The translations under genes and the position numbers were made by a program. From Azoarcus sp. (lineage in GTDB: Bacteria > Pseudomonadota > Gammaproteobacteria > Burkholderiales > Rhodocyclaceae): a stretch of DNA of 32,113 nt. Below, in pieces: positions 16,752 through 25,400 of the stretch. The stretch spans positions 1 through 32,113 of the forward strand of contig JAITVD010000069.1 of the NCBI GenBank assembly GCA_031285965.1, read 5' to 3'. The notes under the pieces were generated by a model. The model was not told the origin of the DNA, made no database searches, and saw nothing but the letters and a program-made list of their open reading frames with translations. Within the stretch, counting starts at the first letter, position 1, and every line of letters starts with the position of its first letter.

Positions 16752-17037
16752 TTACGGAGCGGACTCTTCGAGCCTACGCCGCGTGGCCGCACGGCGGGCA
16801 GCAAAGTGAGCGGTAACGTTGGTGTCAGACACGCCCAGCATTGGCAGACCCAACGCCTGTCTGAACTTGCCGGCAAAACCATGTGTCATGCCCTGACGAG
16901 GCCGTCGAGCCTTGGACAAACTCTCGCATAAAGCAGCGCAATAACTGCGCCCCCGTGCGGTCGTGTTTCTTTGCCGCTGCGGCAAATTCTTCTTTCAGGG
17001 TTTCGTCAACTCGAAATGTAAAAGTAACCTCGTTCAT
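16752..17037 (-). pseudogene. Frameshifted RelB/RHH-type antitoxin, orphan
   Basis: The ATG at 17037 starts MNEVTFTFRVDETLKEEF, a ribbon-helix-helix antitoxin N-terminus, and continues to ANAGRV before a stop at 16825. The rest of the expected protein (VSDTNVTAHFAARRAATRRRLEESAP) is open in another frame and ends at 16752. Removing one G from the GGG run near 16830 would join both parts into a ~94-residue antitoxin of usual length. No ParE/RelE toxin follows in any frame of 16640-16751. It is therefore a single-base-shifted remnant without its toxin, or else a sequencing error at the G run. Confidence 0.75.
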
Positions 17038-17105
17038 AAAACCGCCCCAATGTGTTACGCAGTATGCACATGACATCACGGTTTCTTGAATTCTGGGTTC
17101 TCCCC

Positions 17106-19562
17106 TCACCGCCCCCGACGCGCCGCGCCGGGGGCATCCATGTGGCCGTGGCGGGCGAGCGCCATTTCGTTGAGGGCGCGGGCGGCGCGGTCGTTGACGG
17201 AGCCTTTCGCCATCAGGCCGCGCTCGTCCGGCACGCCCGCCGGGACGCCCGTGAGCACGGACATGGCCTCATCCACGGTGCGCACCGGGAAGATGTGGAA
17301 ACGCCCGGCGCGGGCGGCTTCCACCACATCTTCCCGCAGCATCAGGTGGCGCATGCTCGCGGCGGGAATCACCACGCCATGCTGTCCGTCCAGCCCACGC
17401 GCGGCACACAGGTCGAAAAAGCCTTCGATTTTTTCATTCACGCCGCCAATCACCTGCACTTCGCCAAACTGGTTGACCGACCCGGTTACGGCAAGGCGCT
17501 GCCCGATGGGCAAGCGGGTCAGCGCGGAGAGCAACGCGCACAATTCAGCGAGCGAAGCGGAATCGCCCTCCACCGTCGCGTAGGACTGTTCAAACACAAG
17601 GCTCGCGGAAAGCGACAGCGGCTGGTGGCGGGCATAACGCGCCGCGAGAAAGGCGGAAAGAATCATCACGCCCTTGGAGTGAATCTCGCCGCCAAGGTTG
17701 GATTCGCGCTCGATGTCGACCACGTCGCCGTCGCCCAGCCGCACCGTGGCGGAGACGCGCACCGGATGCCCAAAGCGTTCCCCCGCCAGTTCGATGACGA
17801 CCAAGGCGTTCACCTGCCCGGCGCGTTCGCCGCTGGTCGCAATGAGCGTTTCGCCATCGAGCATGGACTCGCGCACTTTTTCGGGATAAAGCCCCATCCG
17901 GCGGGCGCGGGCGGCCAGCGCGGATTCGATGTCGCCGCGCTCGACGCACGCGGCGCTTGGGGCGCGTTCGCGGGCGCAGTAATCGGCCTCGCGCATGATG
18001 CCGGACAGCTTGCGGGTTTGCAGGGTGAGCCGTCCGGCGTCTTCAGCGATGCGCGAGCCTTCTTCCACCATCCGCGCCACGGCGGCGCGGTGAAGCGGCA
18101 GCAGCCCCGCATCCTTCACCAGCATCGCCAGCAGCCTTGCGTAAGCCGCTTCGTTCGCAGACGTTCGCGGCAAATCGTCGCTGAAATCGGCTGCCACGCG
18201 GAACAGTCCGGCAAACGCCGGGTCGTTTTCCATCAAACTGTAATACGTTTCGCGGTGGCCAATCATCACCACCTTGAGCGCACACGGCACGGGCTGCGGC
18301 TCAAGGGTCAGCGCCCCGCTCCAGTCCTGCGAGCCGTCGGGCGGCTCGATGCGGATTTCCCGGCTGAGCAAGGTGCGCTTCAGCCCTTCCCAAGCGTGGG
18401 GCTGCGCGAACAGGCGCTCGGCATCGACCACAAGATAGCCGCCGTTGGCGCGATGCAGCGCACCGGAGCGAATCAGCCCGAAATGGCTGACCTGCGCCCC
18501 CTGATGCCCCGCCGCCCGCTCGATGCGCCCCGTCAGGTTGCTGTAGCCGGGGTTGTCCTCAAAGACGACGGGCGCGCCCGCCGTGCGGGAATGGTCAATC
18601 AGGAGCTTCACCTGATAGCGCGGGAACGCCGTGTGGATGCCTTCCTCGCTCTCGCCGACGGCCTCTTCGTTGTCCGCCCGGATGCCGGACACCGCCACGT
18701 CCAGCGCGTCCTTTTCCACCGCGCTGAAAAACGCCAGCACTTCGGCATGTTCCGCGTAACGGACGCGCAACTTGCGCAGCAGATGCGCCAGCGCGGGCAC
18801 GAGCGCCTCATGCGCGGCTTTTTGCAGCGATTCACGCAAGGCGGAGCGCCAGTCGGGAAATTCCTCAAACAGCGCGGCGAGCCGCTCGTTCCAGCCGTCG
18901 ATGAGCGCCTCCACGCGCCCGCGCTCCTCCTCGGGGAGCGCCTCGTAGGCTTCCGGCCCCAGCGGCTCGGGCGAGCCTTCGCCCGCTTTGGCGGGAACGA
19001 ACACGAAACCCTCCGCCGTGCGGATCAGCATCAGCCCGTCCGCCCCGCACCGCTCGCCCATCTCGCGCAGCGCCGCTTCCTCGCGCGCTTTGTGCGCGTC
19101 CTGCAAAGCCTCGATGCGCTCGCTGTGCGGCTCGCTGTTCAGCGCCGCCTCGATGGCCGGTTTCAGTTCGCGGGAAAACGCCAGCATATCCGCCCGAAAC
19201 GCCGCGCCGCGTCCGGCGGGCATCGTGAGCAATTCAGGATGCAGCGGCTCATCGAAATTATGCACATAGCACAAATCCGGCGGCACGGGGCGGCTCGCCG
19301 CGTGGTCGCGCAGCAAGCGCAAAGTCGTCGCGTGCTTGCCGCAGCCCTCTTCGCCCAGCACGAAAACGTTGTAATCGGCGTGTCCGATGGCCAGCCCGAA
19401 GCGCAGCGCCTCCATCGCCCGCTCCTGCCCGAGGTCGCCGGGATGCGCCTCCAGCGTTTCCGTCGTCTCGAACCCGAACTGCTCGGGGCGGCAGGTCGCC
19501 CGCAGGGATTCGGGCTTCAAAGCGGCGGGGAAATCGGAATGGGGCTTGGGCATTGGGGTCAT
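17106..19562 (-). CDS. Lon-family (S16) AAA+ protease, LonB/LonH-like
   Basis: 818-residue ATP-dependent protease. An ATP-binding site is visible near the N-terminus ([12 protein letters not shown], with His where Ser/Thr is usual), then a coiled, charged insertion (about 150-330) and the central AAA+ body including [16 protein letters not shown]. The C-terminal Lon proteolytic domain contains the catalytic Ser668 in [11 protein letters not shown] and Lys711 in [11 protein letters not shown]. The 43-residue spacing is the same as Ser679-Lys722 in E. coli Lon. It lacks the N-terminal substrate-binding domain of LonA. The start is ATG 19562 or ATG 19553, both with weak ribosome binding sites. 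It is divergent from miaA. Substrates are unknown, though Lon-type proteases commonly degrade antitoxins. Confidence 0.9.
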   Translation of the reverse strand: MTPMPKPHSDFPAALKPESLRATCRPEQFGFETTETLEAHPGDLGQERAMEALRFGLAIGHADYNVFVLGEEGCGKHATTLRLLRDHAASRPVPPDLCYVHNFDEPLHPELLTMPAGRGAAFRADMLAFSRELKPAIEAALNSEPHSERIEALQDAHKAREEAALREMGERCGADGLMLIRTAEGFVFVPAKAGEGSPEPLGPEAYEALPEEERGRVEALIDGWNERLAALFEEFPDWRSALRESLQKAAHEALVPALAHLLRKLRVRYAEHAEVLAFFSAVEKDALDVAVSGIRADNEEAVGESEEGIHTAFPRYQVKLLIDHSRTAGAPVVFEDNPGYSNLTGRIERAAGHQGAQVSHFGLIRSGALHRANGGYLVVDAERLFAQPHAWEGLKRTLLSREIRIEPPDGSQDWSGALTLEPQPVPCALKVVMIGHRETYYSLMENDPAFAGLFRVAADFSDDLPRTSANEAAYARLLAMLVKDAGLLPLHRAAVARMVEEGSRIAEDAGRLTLQTRKLSGIMREADYCARERAPSAACVERGDIESALAARARRMGLYPEKVRESMLDGETLIATSGERAGQVNALVVIELAGERFGHPVRVSATVRLGDGDVVDIERESNLGGEIHSKGVMILSAFLAARYARHQPLSLSASLVFEQSYATVEGDSASLAELCALLSALTRLPIGQRLAVTGSVNQFGEVQVIGGVNEKIEGFFDLCAARGLDGQHGVVIPAASMRHLMLREDVVEAARAGRFHIFPVRTVDEAMSVLTGVPAGVPDERGLMAKGSVNDRAARALNEMALARHGHMDAPGAARRGR

Positions 19563-19685
19563 GATGGACAGGCAAAGCAAATGGAATCTGCCTCTATACC
19601 CCGGAGTGGGGATGGCAAGCAAGCGCCAAAGCCTTCGCGGGCGAACAAAGGTAGGATGGCGCTTTTCCCCGCCGCCCTTTTCCCG

Positions 19686-20627
19686 ATGCCGAAACGCCCG
19701 CCCGCCCTCTTTCTGCCCGGCCCCACCGCCAGCGGCAAAACCGCATGCGCGCTGGCGCTGGCACGGGAATTTCCCGTGGAAATCATCAGCGTCGATTCCG
19801 CGCTCGTCTATCGCGGCATGGACATCGGCACGGCCAAGCCGAGCGCCGCCGAGCTTGCCCTCTGCCCGCATCACCTGATTGACCTCATCGACCCCGACAA
19901 GAGCTATTCGGCGGCGAAATTCTGCGACGACGCCCACCGCCTGATGGCGGACATCACCGCTCGGGGGCGCGTTCCCCTGTTTGTGGGCGGAACCATGCTC
20001 TATTACAAGGCGCTGCGCGACGGGCTGTCCGATTTGCCGCAAGCGGACGAGGCGCTACGCGCCGACATCGACACCCGCGCCAAAGCGCAAGGCTGGCCCG
20101 CGCTGCACGCCGAACTCGCCCGCCGCGACCCCGCCGCCGCCGCGCGGCTCGCCCCCAATGACGCGCAGCGCATCCAGCGGGCGCTGGAAATCGTCCTCGC
20201 CTCCGGCAAGCCGCTCGCGGACGCTTTTGCCCAGCGCACAAAGCGCCCGCTGCCCTGCCGCCCGGTCACGGTGGCGCTGGTTCCCTCGGATCGGGCGGCG
20301 CTGCACGGGCGCATCGCGGCGCGTTTCAAAAAAATGCTGGCGGACGGGCTGCTCGACGAGCTTGCCGCCCTGCGCGAGCAATACCGCCTCACGCCCGACA
20401 TGCCCGCGATGCGCGCCGTCGGCTACCGTCAGGCATGGCGGCATCTGGACGGCGAAATCGACGCCGCCGCCTTGCTGGAAACGGGCATCGCCGCCACCCG
20501 CCAGCTTGCCAAACGGCAACTCACATGGCTGCGCCAGTTCCGTTCGCAATGGCCGGAATACGTAGAAACCGATGGGCTGCGGCATGGCGCCATAGACGTG
20601 ATGCGAAAAGCATTTTTTTTCTCGTAA
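19686..20627 (+). CDS. miaA: tRNA dimethylallyltransferase, MiaA
   Basis: Adds a dimethylallyl group to N6 of adenosine 37 in tRNAs that read UNN codons. 313 residues, the family length. Visible are the P-loop [17 protein letters not shown], the conserved [19 protein letters not shown], the [18 protein letters not shown] region and [11 protein letters not shown], and near the C-terminus [15 protein letters not shown] and [12 protein letters not shown]. The ATG at 19686 gives the typical start, [10 protein letters not shown]; an in-frame ATG at 19656 with AAAGG close upstream is also possible. The frame stays open far upstream only because it is antisense to the GC-rich protease gene. Confidence 0.95.
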   Translation: MPKRPPALFLPGPTASGKTACALALAREFPVEIISVDSALVYRGMDIGTAKPSAAELALCPHHLIDLIDPDKSYSAAKFCDDAHRLMADITARGRVPLFVGGTMLYYKALRDGLSDLPQADEALRADIDTRAKAQGWPALHAELARRDPAAAARLAPNDAQRIQRALEIVLASGKPLADAFAQRTKRPLPCRPVTVALVPSDRAALHGRIAARFKKMLADGLLDELAALREQYRLTPDMPAMRAVGYRQAWRHLDGEIDAAALLETGIAATRQLAKRQLTWLRQFRSQWPEYVETDGLRHGAIDVMRKAFFFS

Positions 20628-20788
20628 CTCATTCTATTTTTTAGTAAAAATTTTGGCTACTTTAAGTACCATATTTGCATAAATTTTATAGGCAAGTACC
20701 AAAAAACGCACACTTGAAATGGAAACTCAAAAGGTACGATACGTATAAGCACGTAGTTCCCAATACGTATCTATGCGGAGAACCATAA
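20628..20788. other. AT-rich intergenic region after miaA
   Basis: 161 bases, much more AT-rich than the flanks. AAGTACCA occurs twice about 30 bases apart (near 20663 and 20694). Two ATACGTAT palindromes follow. The composition and the strong ribosome binding site at its end suggest a regulated promoter region for the gene at 20789. Confidence 0.5.
20739..20770 (+). promoter_or_regulatory. Pair of ATACGTAT palindromes, candidate operator
   Basis: The eight-base palindrome ATACGTAT occurs at 20739-20746 and 20763-20770, 24 bases apart. It lies just before GGAGA (20777-20781) and the ATG at 20789. Paired palindromes at this spacing suggest binding by a dimeric regulator on one face of the helix. 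Confidence 0.45.
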
Positions 20789-21193
20789 ATGAATCGCGCT
20801 TTCCCCGGAAAAACGCCCGTTCCAACCCTTTCCAAAGAGAAGAAACCGGAGACGAAGTGCTCTAAATGCGCTCTCAAGTCGTGGCTTGCCCACATCCCGT
20901 GCCTGATTGGCCTGGGCGGCTCCAGAGTAGAAGGCGGCGCGGCAAATCGGGAAGCGGACGCGCCGCAAGCGCCCCCCCCCGCCAACGGCTCGCCCGCGCA
21001 AAAATCCAAGCCGCCCGAAGCCTCCCAAAAATCCCCCGCGCCCGAGGCGACGAGGCAGCCCGTGACCGCGTTTTTTCAGTCGCCCGTCTCCAGAATGAAA
21101 CTGTGCGCGCCGCCTCCGAGGCAGCCCGCCGCAGTGTCGTCGATGTGGGCGACGGACGCTTTCAAGCCGCCCCTGCCGACTTCAAAACGCTAG
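20789..21193 (+). CDS. Small hypothetical protein with an in-frame poly-C tract
   Basis: 134 residues; family not recognised. The ATG has a good ribosome binding site (GGAGA, 7-base spacer). The first ~55 residues are ordered-looking, with a CxxC (TKCSKC) and a short hydrophobic part (SWLAHIPCLIGLGG). The rest is Pro/Ala/Gln-rich. Nine C bases (20972-20980) encode three prolines. With ten Cs the protein would switch into a frame open to 21285, giving about 165 residues with an Ala/Glu-rich helical tail (NETVRAASEAARRSVVDVGD...KTLEEARAAAAAFL). With eight Cs it would end about 30 codons after the tract. Which form is the working protein is not clear. Confidence 0.5.
   Translation: MNRAFPGKTPVPTLSKEKKPETKCSKCALKSWLAHIPCLIGLGGSRVEGGAANREADAPQAPPPANGSPAQKSKPPEASQKSPAPEATRQPVTAFFQSPVSRMKLCAPPPRQPAAVSSMWATDAFKPPLPTSKR
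20972..20980 (+). repeat. Homopolymeric tract of nine C bases
   Basis: The tract lies inside the coding frame of the gene at 20789. Tracts of this length are prone to slipped-strand changes, and both neighbouring frames give products of different length. Confidence 0.8.
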
Positions 21194-21354
21194 AAGAAGC
21201 CCGCGCCGCCGCCGCCGCTTTTTTGCCCGTGGCGGCGGGCGCTCCGTCCCGCTTTTTGCCTGAACGCGCCCTCCGAACCGCGTAACTGAATAGCATTTTT
21301 ATGAATTTTGAATTCAGTGCGCGTGCACGGCGGGCTGCCCCGGAAAGCGGCGGT

Positions 21355-21627
21355 TCACTCGTTGAAAAGGTCGGCGTGCCGCCCGGTGCGCTCGAAACGC
21401 ACCACGTCGCCTTCAATTTTGTAAATCAGCAGCCAATCCGGTTCGATGTGTGCATCGCGGAAACTGCGCCATCCGTCTTTCAGCGGGTAGTCGAGATAGG
21501 GCGCTGGCAGCGGCTGGCCTTCGATGAGCAACGTAAGCAAGGTCTTGAGCCTATCCATGTCCTTGCCGCGCCGCTGCGCTTGCTTCACGTCGCGCTTGAA
21601 CTGGCCGGAATAGTCGGGCTGTCGCAT
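21355..21627 (-). CDS. yafQ: Toxin YafQ (RelE superfamily mRNA interferase)
   Basis: 90-residue ribosome-dependent endoribonuclease toxin. It aligns along its whole length with E. coli YafQ: YSGQFKRDVKQAQRRGKDM near the start, then FRDAHIEPDWLLIYKI and RFERTGRHADLF. Counterparts of the YafQ active-site residues His63, Asp67, Trp68, His87 and Phe91 are present (His60, Asp64, Trp65, His84, Phe88). The counterpart of His50 is Tyr47 (LDYPL instead of KDHPL). The start overlaps the antitoxin stop by one base (TAATG), so the pair is translationally coupled. Confidence 0.92.
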   Translation of the reverse strand: MRQPDYSGQFKRDVKQAQRRGKDMDRLKTLLTLLIEGQPLPAPYLDYPLKDGWRSFRDAHIEPDWLLIYKIEGDVVRFERTGRHADLFNE

Positions 21628-21887
21628 TAGATGCCAAGCTGGCTGAACAGGTCGTCCGCATCCTTGGCGTGGCGCACGTCCTCGCCCCGCTCGCTCTTTG
21701 CCAGCGTTTCCGCCGTCTGCGCGTTGGGAACGCGCATCTCGAACGGCAGCGCCTTTTCCTTGGCGATTTTGGTCAGCGCGATGCGCACCACGTCGGAAAC
21801 GGTCAGCCCCATGTCCTTCAGCACGGCGGCGGCGTCGTTTTTCAGCGCCTCATCAATCCGTGCGCGAACCAATGCAGTTGCGGCCAT
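21627..21887 (-). CDS. dinJ: Antitoxin DinJ/RelB family
   Basis: 86-residue antitoxin partner of YafQ. The N-terminal ribbon-helix-helix (MAATALVRARIDEALKNDAAAVLKDMGLTVSDVVRIALTKIA, read in parts) matches DinJ, followed by the LPFEMRVPNAQT segment and an acidic C-terminal tail expected to wrap the toxin. GGAGG eight bases before the ATG is a strong ribosome binding site. A palindrome upstream is the probable site of autorepression. Confidence 0.92.
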   Translation of the reverse strand: MAATALVRARIDEALKNDAAAVLKDMGLTVSDVVRIALTKIAKEKALPFEMRVPNAQTAETLAKSERGEDVRHAKDADDLFSQLGI

Positions 21888-21916
21888 GTTTCAGCCTCCA
21901 GTCAAATCGGGACTTG

Positions 21917-21934
21917 ATTGTAGCTCAGTTGAGC
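21917..21934 (-). promoter_or_regulatory. dinJ-yafQ promoter element and operator
   Basis: On the minus strand a palindrome, GCTCA-AC-TGAGC (21923-21934), directly precedes TACAAT (21917-21922), a good -10 hexamer 29 bases before the dinJ ATG. No clear -35 is seen. A DinJ-YafQ complex bound here would cover the promoter. Confidence 0.5.
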
Positions 21935-22418
21935 ACAGGGGCGGTGGCATGGATTTTCCACGGGCATTTCGGCAGCGCCCCCTCATGCCACAAGCGAGCG
22001 GACGCGGGGCGCGGGCGGCAAGCCGACCCAATCTGGTTTTTTGGCTGAATATGCTTCGTTGCGGGCGCGGTTTCAGCCATTGCCGGAACATGCCGCGAGC
22101 CGCGCCAGCGGCGATACGAAAAATTTGTTACGCATAAAGACGGCGAAAGCGTATCAGCGTTAATTTATACGCAAAGGCTTCTGACACGCACACGAAAACT
22201 ATCGGTAAACCGCAGTAATATGCTGGATAAAACCATCGGTAAACCGCAGTGCAAATGCCGTCAGCCCATCTCTTTCCGCTTGCCCGTTTTCCCCATGTCC
22301 CCGGCTTAGGCACGCAAAGGAAGCGAAATTTTCCTGAACTTGAAAACATGGCTTCTGTCCCAACAAACCCAACGCGATTTTCACGGCTTTGAAACATTCT
22401 CCTCAAAAAGGCTCGATC
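21935..22418. other. Intergenic region between dinJ and the autotransporter gene
   Basis: Almost 500 bases with no gene that I can support. It contains a near-perfect 22-base direct repeat (22195-22250) and an AT-richer zone at 22120-22250. AAGG at 22408-22411 serves as the ribosome binding site for the autotransporter. Confidence 0.5.
22195..22250. repeat. Two 22-base direct repeats, period 34
   Basis: AAAACTATCGGTAAACCGCA and two further bases (22195-22216) recur at 22229-22250 with a single T-to-C change. The shared 16-base core runs from ATCGG to GCAGT. They lie about 170-220 bases upstream of the autotransporter start and could be regulator-binding sites. Confidence 0.7.
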
Positions 22419-25400
22419 ATGTCTCCCACCGCTTCCCGTTCCGTTTCTTCTTCGCGCCGTCCGGCTTTCACGCGCCGCCCGGGGTTCTGGCTCATCGCGC
22501 TAGCATGGCCGATGTGCGGACTGATGCCCCCGGCCTTCGCCGAAAACGTCAGCTTTCCGGGCAGCGGCTTGACCGGAAACCCGAACACGCTTTTTCCGGG
22601 CACTTCGGAGATGCCCAACTCGGTTTTCCCGAAGCTCTCGCCATCCAACAATACCGTCAACGTGATCTCCGGTACGGTGCCGGGGGCGGTGTATGGCGGG
22701 GTGAACGATAACGGCAATACCGATAACAACACCGTCATCGTCAGCGGCGGGCGGATCGGGTCGAGCCAGGCCAGCAGCGGCAACGTGACGGGCGGCTGGA
22801 GCTTTGCCGGGGACACGCTCAGCAACACGGTCACTGTGTCAGGCGGGCGGGTAGACGGCAGGGTGTTCGGCGGCTGGATACAGGGCGGCGATCTCGACAG
22901 CACCGCACAGGGAAACCAAGTGGTCATTAGCGGAACCGCCAATGTCCGCGACAACATTTACGGCGTTTACGCCAACAGCGCCAACACAATCGGCGGTGCC
23001 GGTTCCGATGGCAACTCCGTGAATATCAACGGCGGCGTCCTGAACGGCAGCATTGAGATCATCGCGGGCGGCTACGTCTTCAGCGGCGACGGCGCCACCC
23101 CGACGGTTGCGGGAAACGCCGTCAACCTCAATGGCGGCAGCCTCAACAAAAAAAGCATCAATATCTACGGCGGGCGCGCCATCAACACTTCTGACGTGAC
23201 AAGCAACAGCATCCGAGTCACAGGCGGAGACTGGACGGTCAATGCCCTGTATGGCGGGGAATTCGGCGGAACGGGACATGGCAACGTCACAGTAAACGAA
23301 ATCAATATCACAGGCGGCAACGTGGCTGCGACGATTTACGGCGGACGCTCCGGTGGCAGCGGCAATGTCGACAGCAACATTGTTAATCTGGTGGACGGCA
23401 ACATCATTGGAAGCGTTTACGGTGGCTGGAGCCAGCGCGGCACTGCCACCGGCAACCAGGTCACGATAAGGGCTATGACGCCGGGTTCCACGCTGGACAA
23501 GGTCTACGGCGGCTACGTCAACGCGGGCGGCGGCGACGCTTTCAGCGACAACAGGCTGGCCAGATATTCCGGCAATACGCCCATCAACGCCGTGGCCAAT
23601 TTTGAATTCATTGATTTCAATCATACCGGCAACGCCAACATCGGCGCGCTCGACACCACCGCCACCGGCTGCCCCGCCTGCTACGGCATCACGCTGGATC
23701 TCCACAGCGGCGACATCACCTTCGACGGCCTCATCAGCGGCACGGGCGAAATCTACAAAACGGGCATGGCAAACTCTACGCTGACGCTGACCCGCGACGG
23801 CAGCGCCATCAGCAACCAGGTGATCATCGATATAGGCCATCTGCAAATCGGCAACGGCGGCACGGGCGGCAGCTTTACCGCCAGCGGCGGCTTTGATACG
23901 AACACTAACACGAGCCTTATCTACAACCTGTCCGACACGGTGCTGATGAGCGACACGATTATCGGGCAGGGCAGCCTCGTCCAGCGCGGCAGCGGCACGC
24001 TCACCGTGGGCGGCGACAACCACTTCACCGGCGGCACGACGATTGAGAACGGCACGCTCGTCATGACCCACGCTGGTGCGCTCAATTACGTGAATCCGGC
24101 GCTCAACGGCGGCATCAGCGGAACCGACGCGGGCGTGGTCAATTTCATTGGGGCAAACGCCAAAAAATTCTCGCTCGCGCTGCCCGACGGAACCCCCGGC
24201 GGACTGAGCCTTTCCTTCCGCACGGACGCGACGGCGGGCACGAACAACACCGTGGAACTGCGCTCGCCCCAAAACAGCGCCACAGAAGTGTTTCTCGCGG
24301 GCGCGACGGGCGGCAGCGCGTTTTCCGTGGCAACTGGCACGGCCATGCACCTCTATGCCGACAATCTGGCCATCGCCGGGAATACCCCGAACGACCTTGA
24401 CAACGACGGCACGTTCAATGTGCACAGCGAAGGGAATATCGCTTTTAACAGCGGCATCAGCGGAACCGGCACGCTGCGTATCGACGCCAACGCGCCCATT
24501 GGCGCGACGTATTTTAGTAACGGCATCACGACTCACACATGGGCGATGGGCAACGTTTCTGTCAGTGGCAGCGCGGCAAAACGCGCCTTGCTGTATCTGG
24601 ATAGAACCATGGGTGGCCGCGTTGAGCTGAATACCGCGAGCTTTACCACAACTGGCGGCGGCGCTGCCGATTTCAGCGGCGCGGTGGTGGCGGGCGACGG
24701 CATCATAACCGGAAGCTCTTCCCTCAGCGTGAGCAATGGCGCGAGCCTGCTGGCCATGAGCGGCGCGGGAACGCACGGCACGCTGACGCTGAATTCCCCC
24801 AACATTACGCTCAGCAACTTTGCGCTGGCGACCTTGCTCAATCCCAGCGATACCCAAACACAAGCGCCCTTGGGTACATTGGACGGCGCTAAGAGCAGCA
24901 ACAACAGCCTGCTGGATATGAACAGCGCAGCCCCAGTTAGCATTAGCGGCAATAACGCGATTTACCTGAGCACCGACACCGGGGCGACCTTCCATCAAGG
25001 CGACTACCTGCTTGCCCTGTCGAATAACGGCTATTCCGGCATTGCGGACAGGGCAGCCCTGAACAATTCATTCAAAATCTACCTGCGCGGCTTTGAACTG
25101 CTTCCAAGCGACCTCACCCCGCGCGGCGACCTGAGCTTGAGCTTCGGCACAGACAGTGCCATCGACAGTAGCGCGACCGCCCTGATGGACGACGGCATCT
25201 GGCTCACGCACGGCATGAACTCGCTGGACATGGACTGGACGGGCGGCAGCAACGCCGTGCCGACAACTGCCACTTGGCGCAGCGGCAACATTGAACTGTT
25301 CAATTCCCTAGAAGCGGAAAACGGTGTCCATGAACACACCTTCATGCCGGGCGACAAGGTGTATGTGTCCGGCGCGAACACATACAACATTGACCTCGCC

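Noticed and set aside
17052-19655. Very long open frame on the plus strand continuing into miaA
   Set aside because: It is antisense to the Lon-family protease gene and arises from GC-rich codon bias; only the part from 19656/19686 shows MiaA sequence.
22839-24998. 719-codon minus-strand frame inside the autotransporter gene
   Set aside because: Antisense of repetitive Gly/Asn/Thr codons, which produces an open Ala/Val-rich frame; no start signal.
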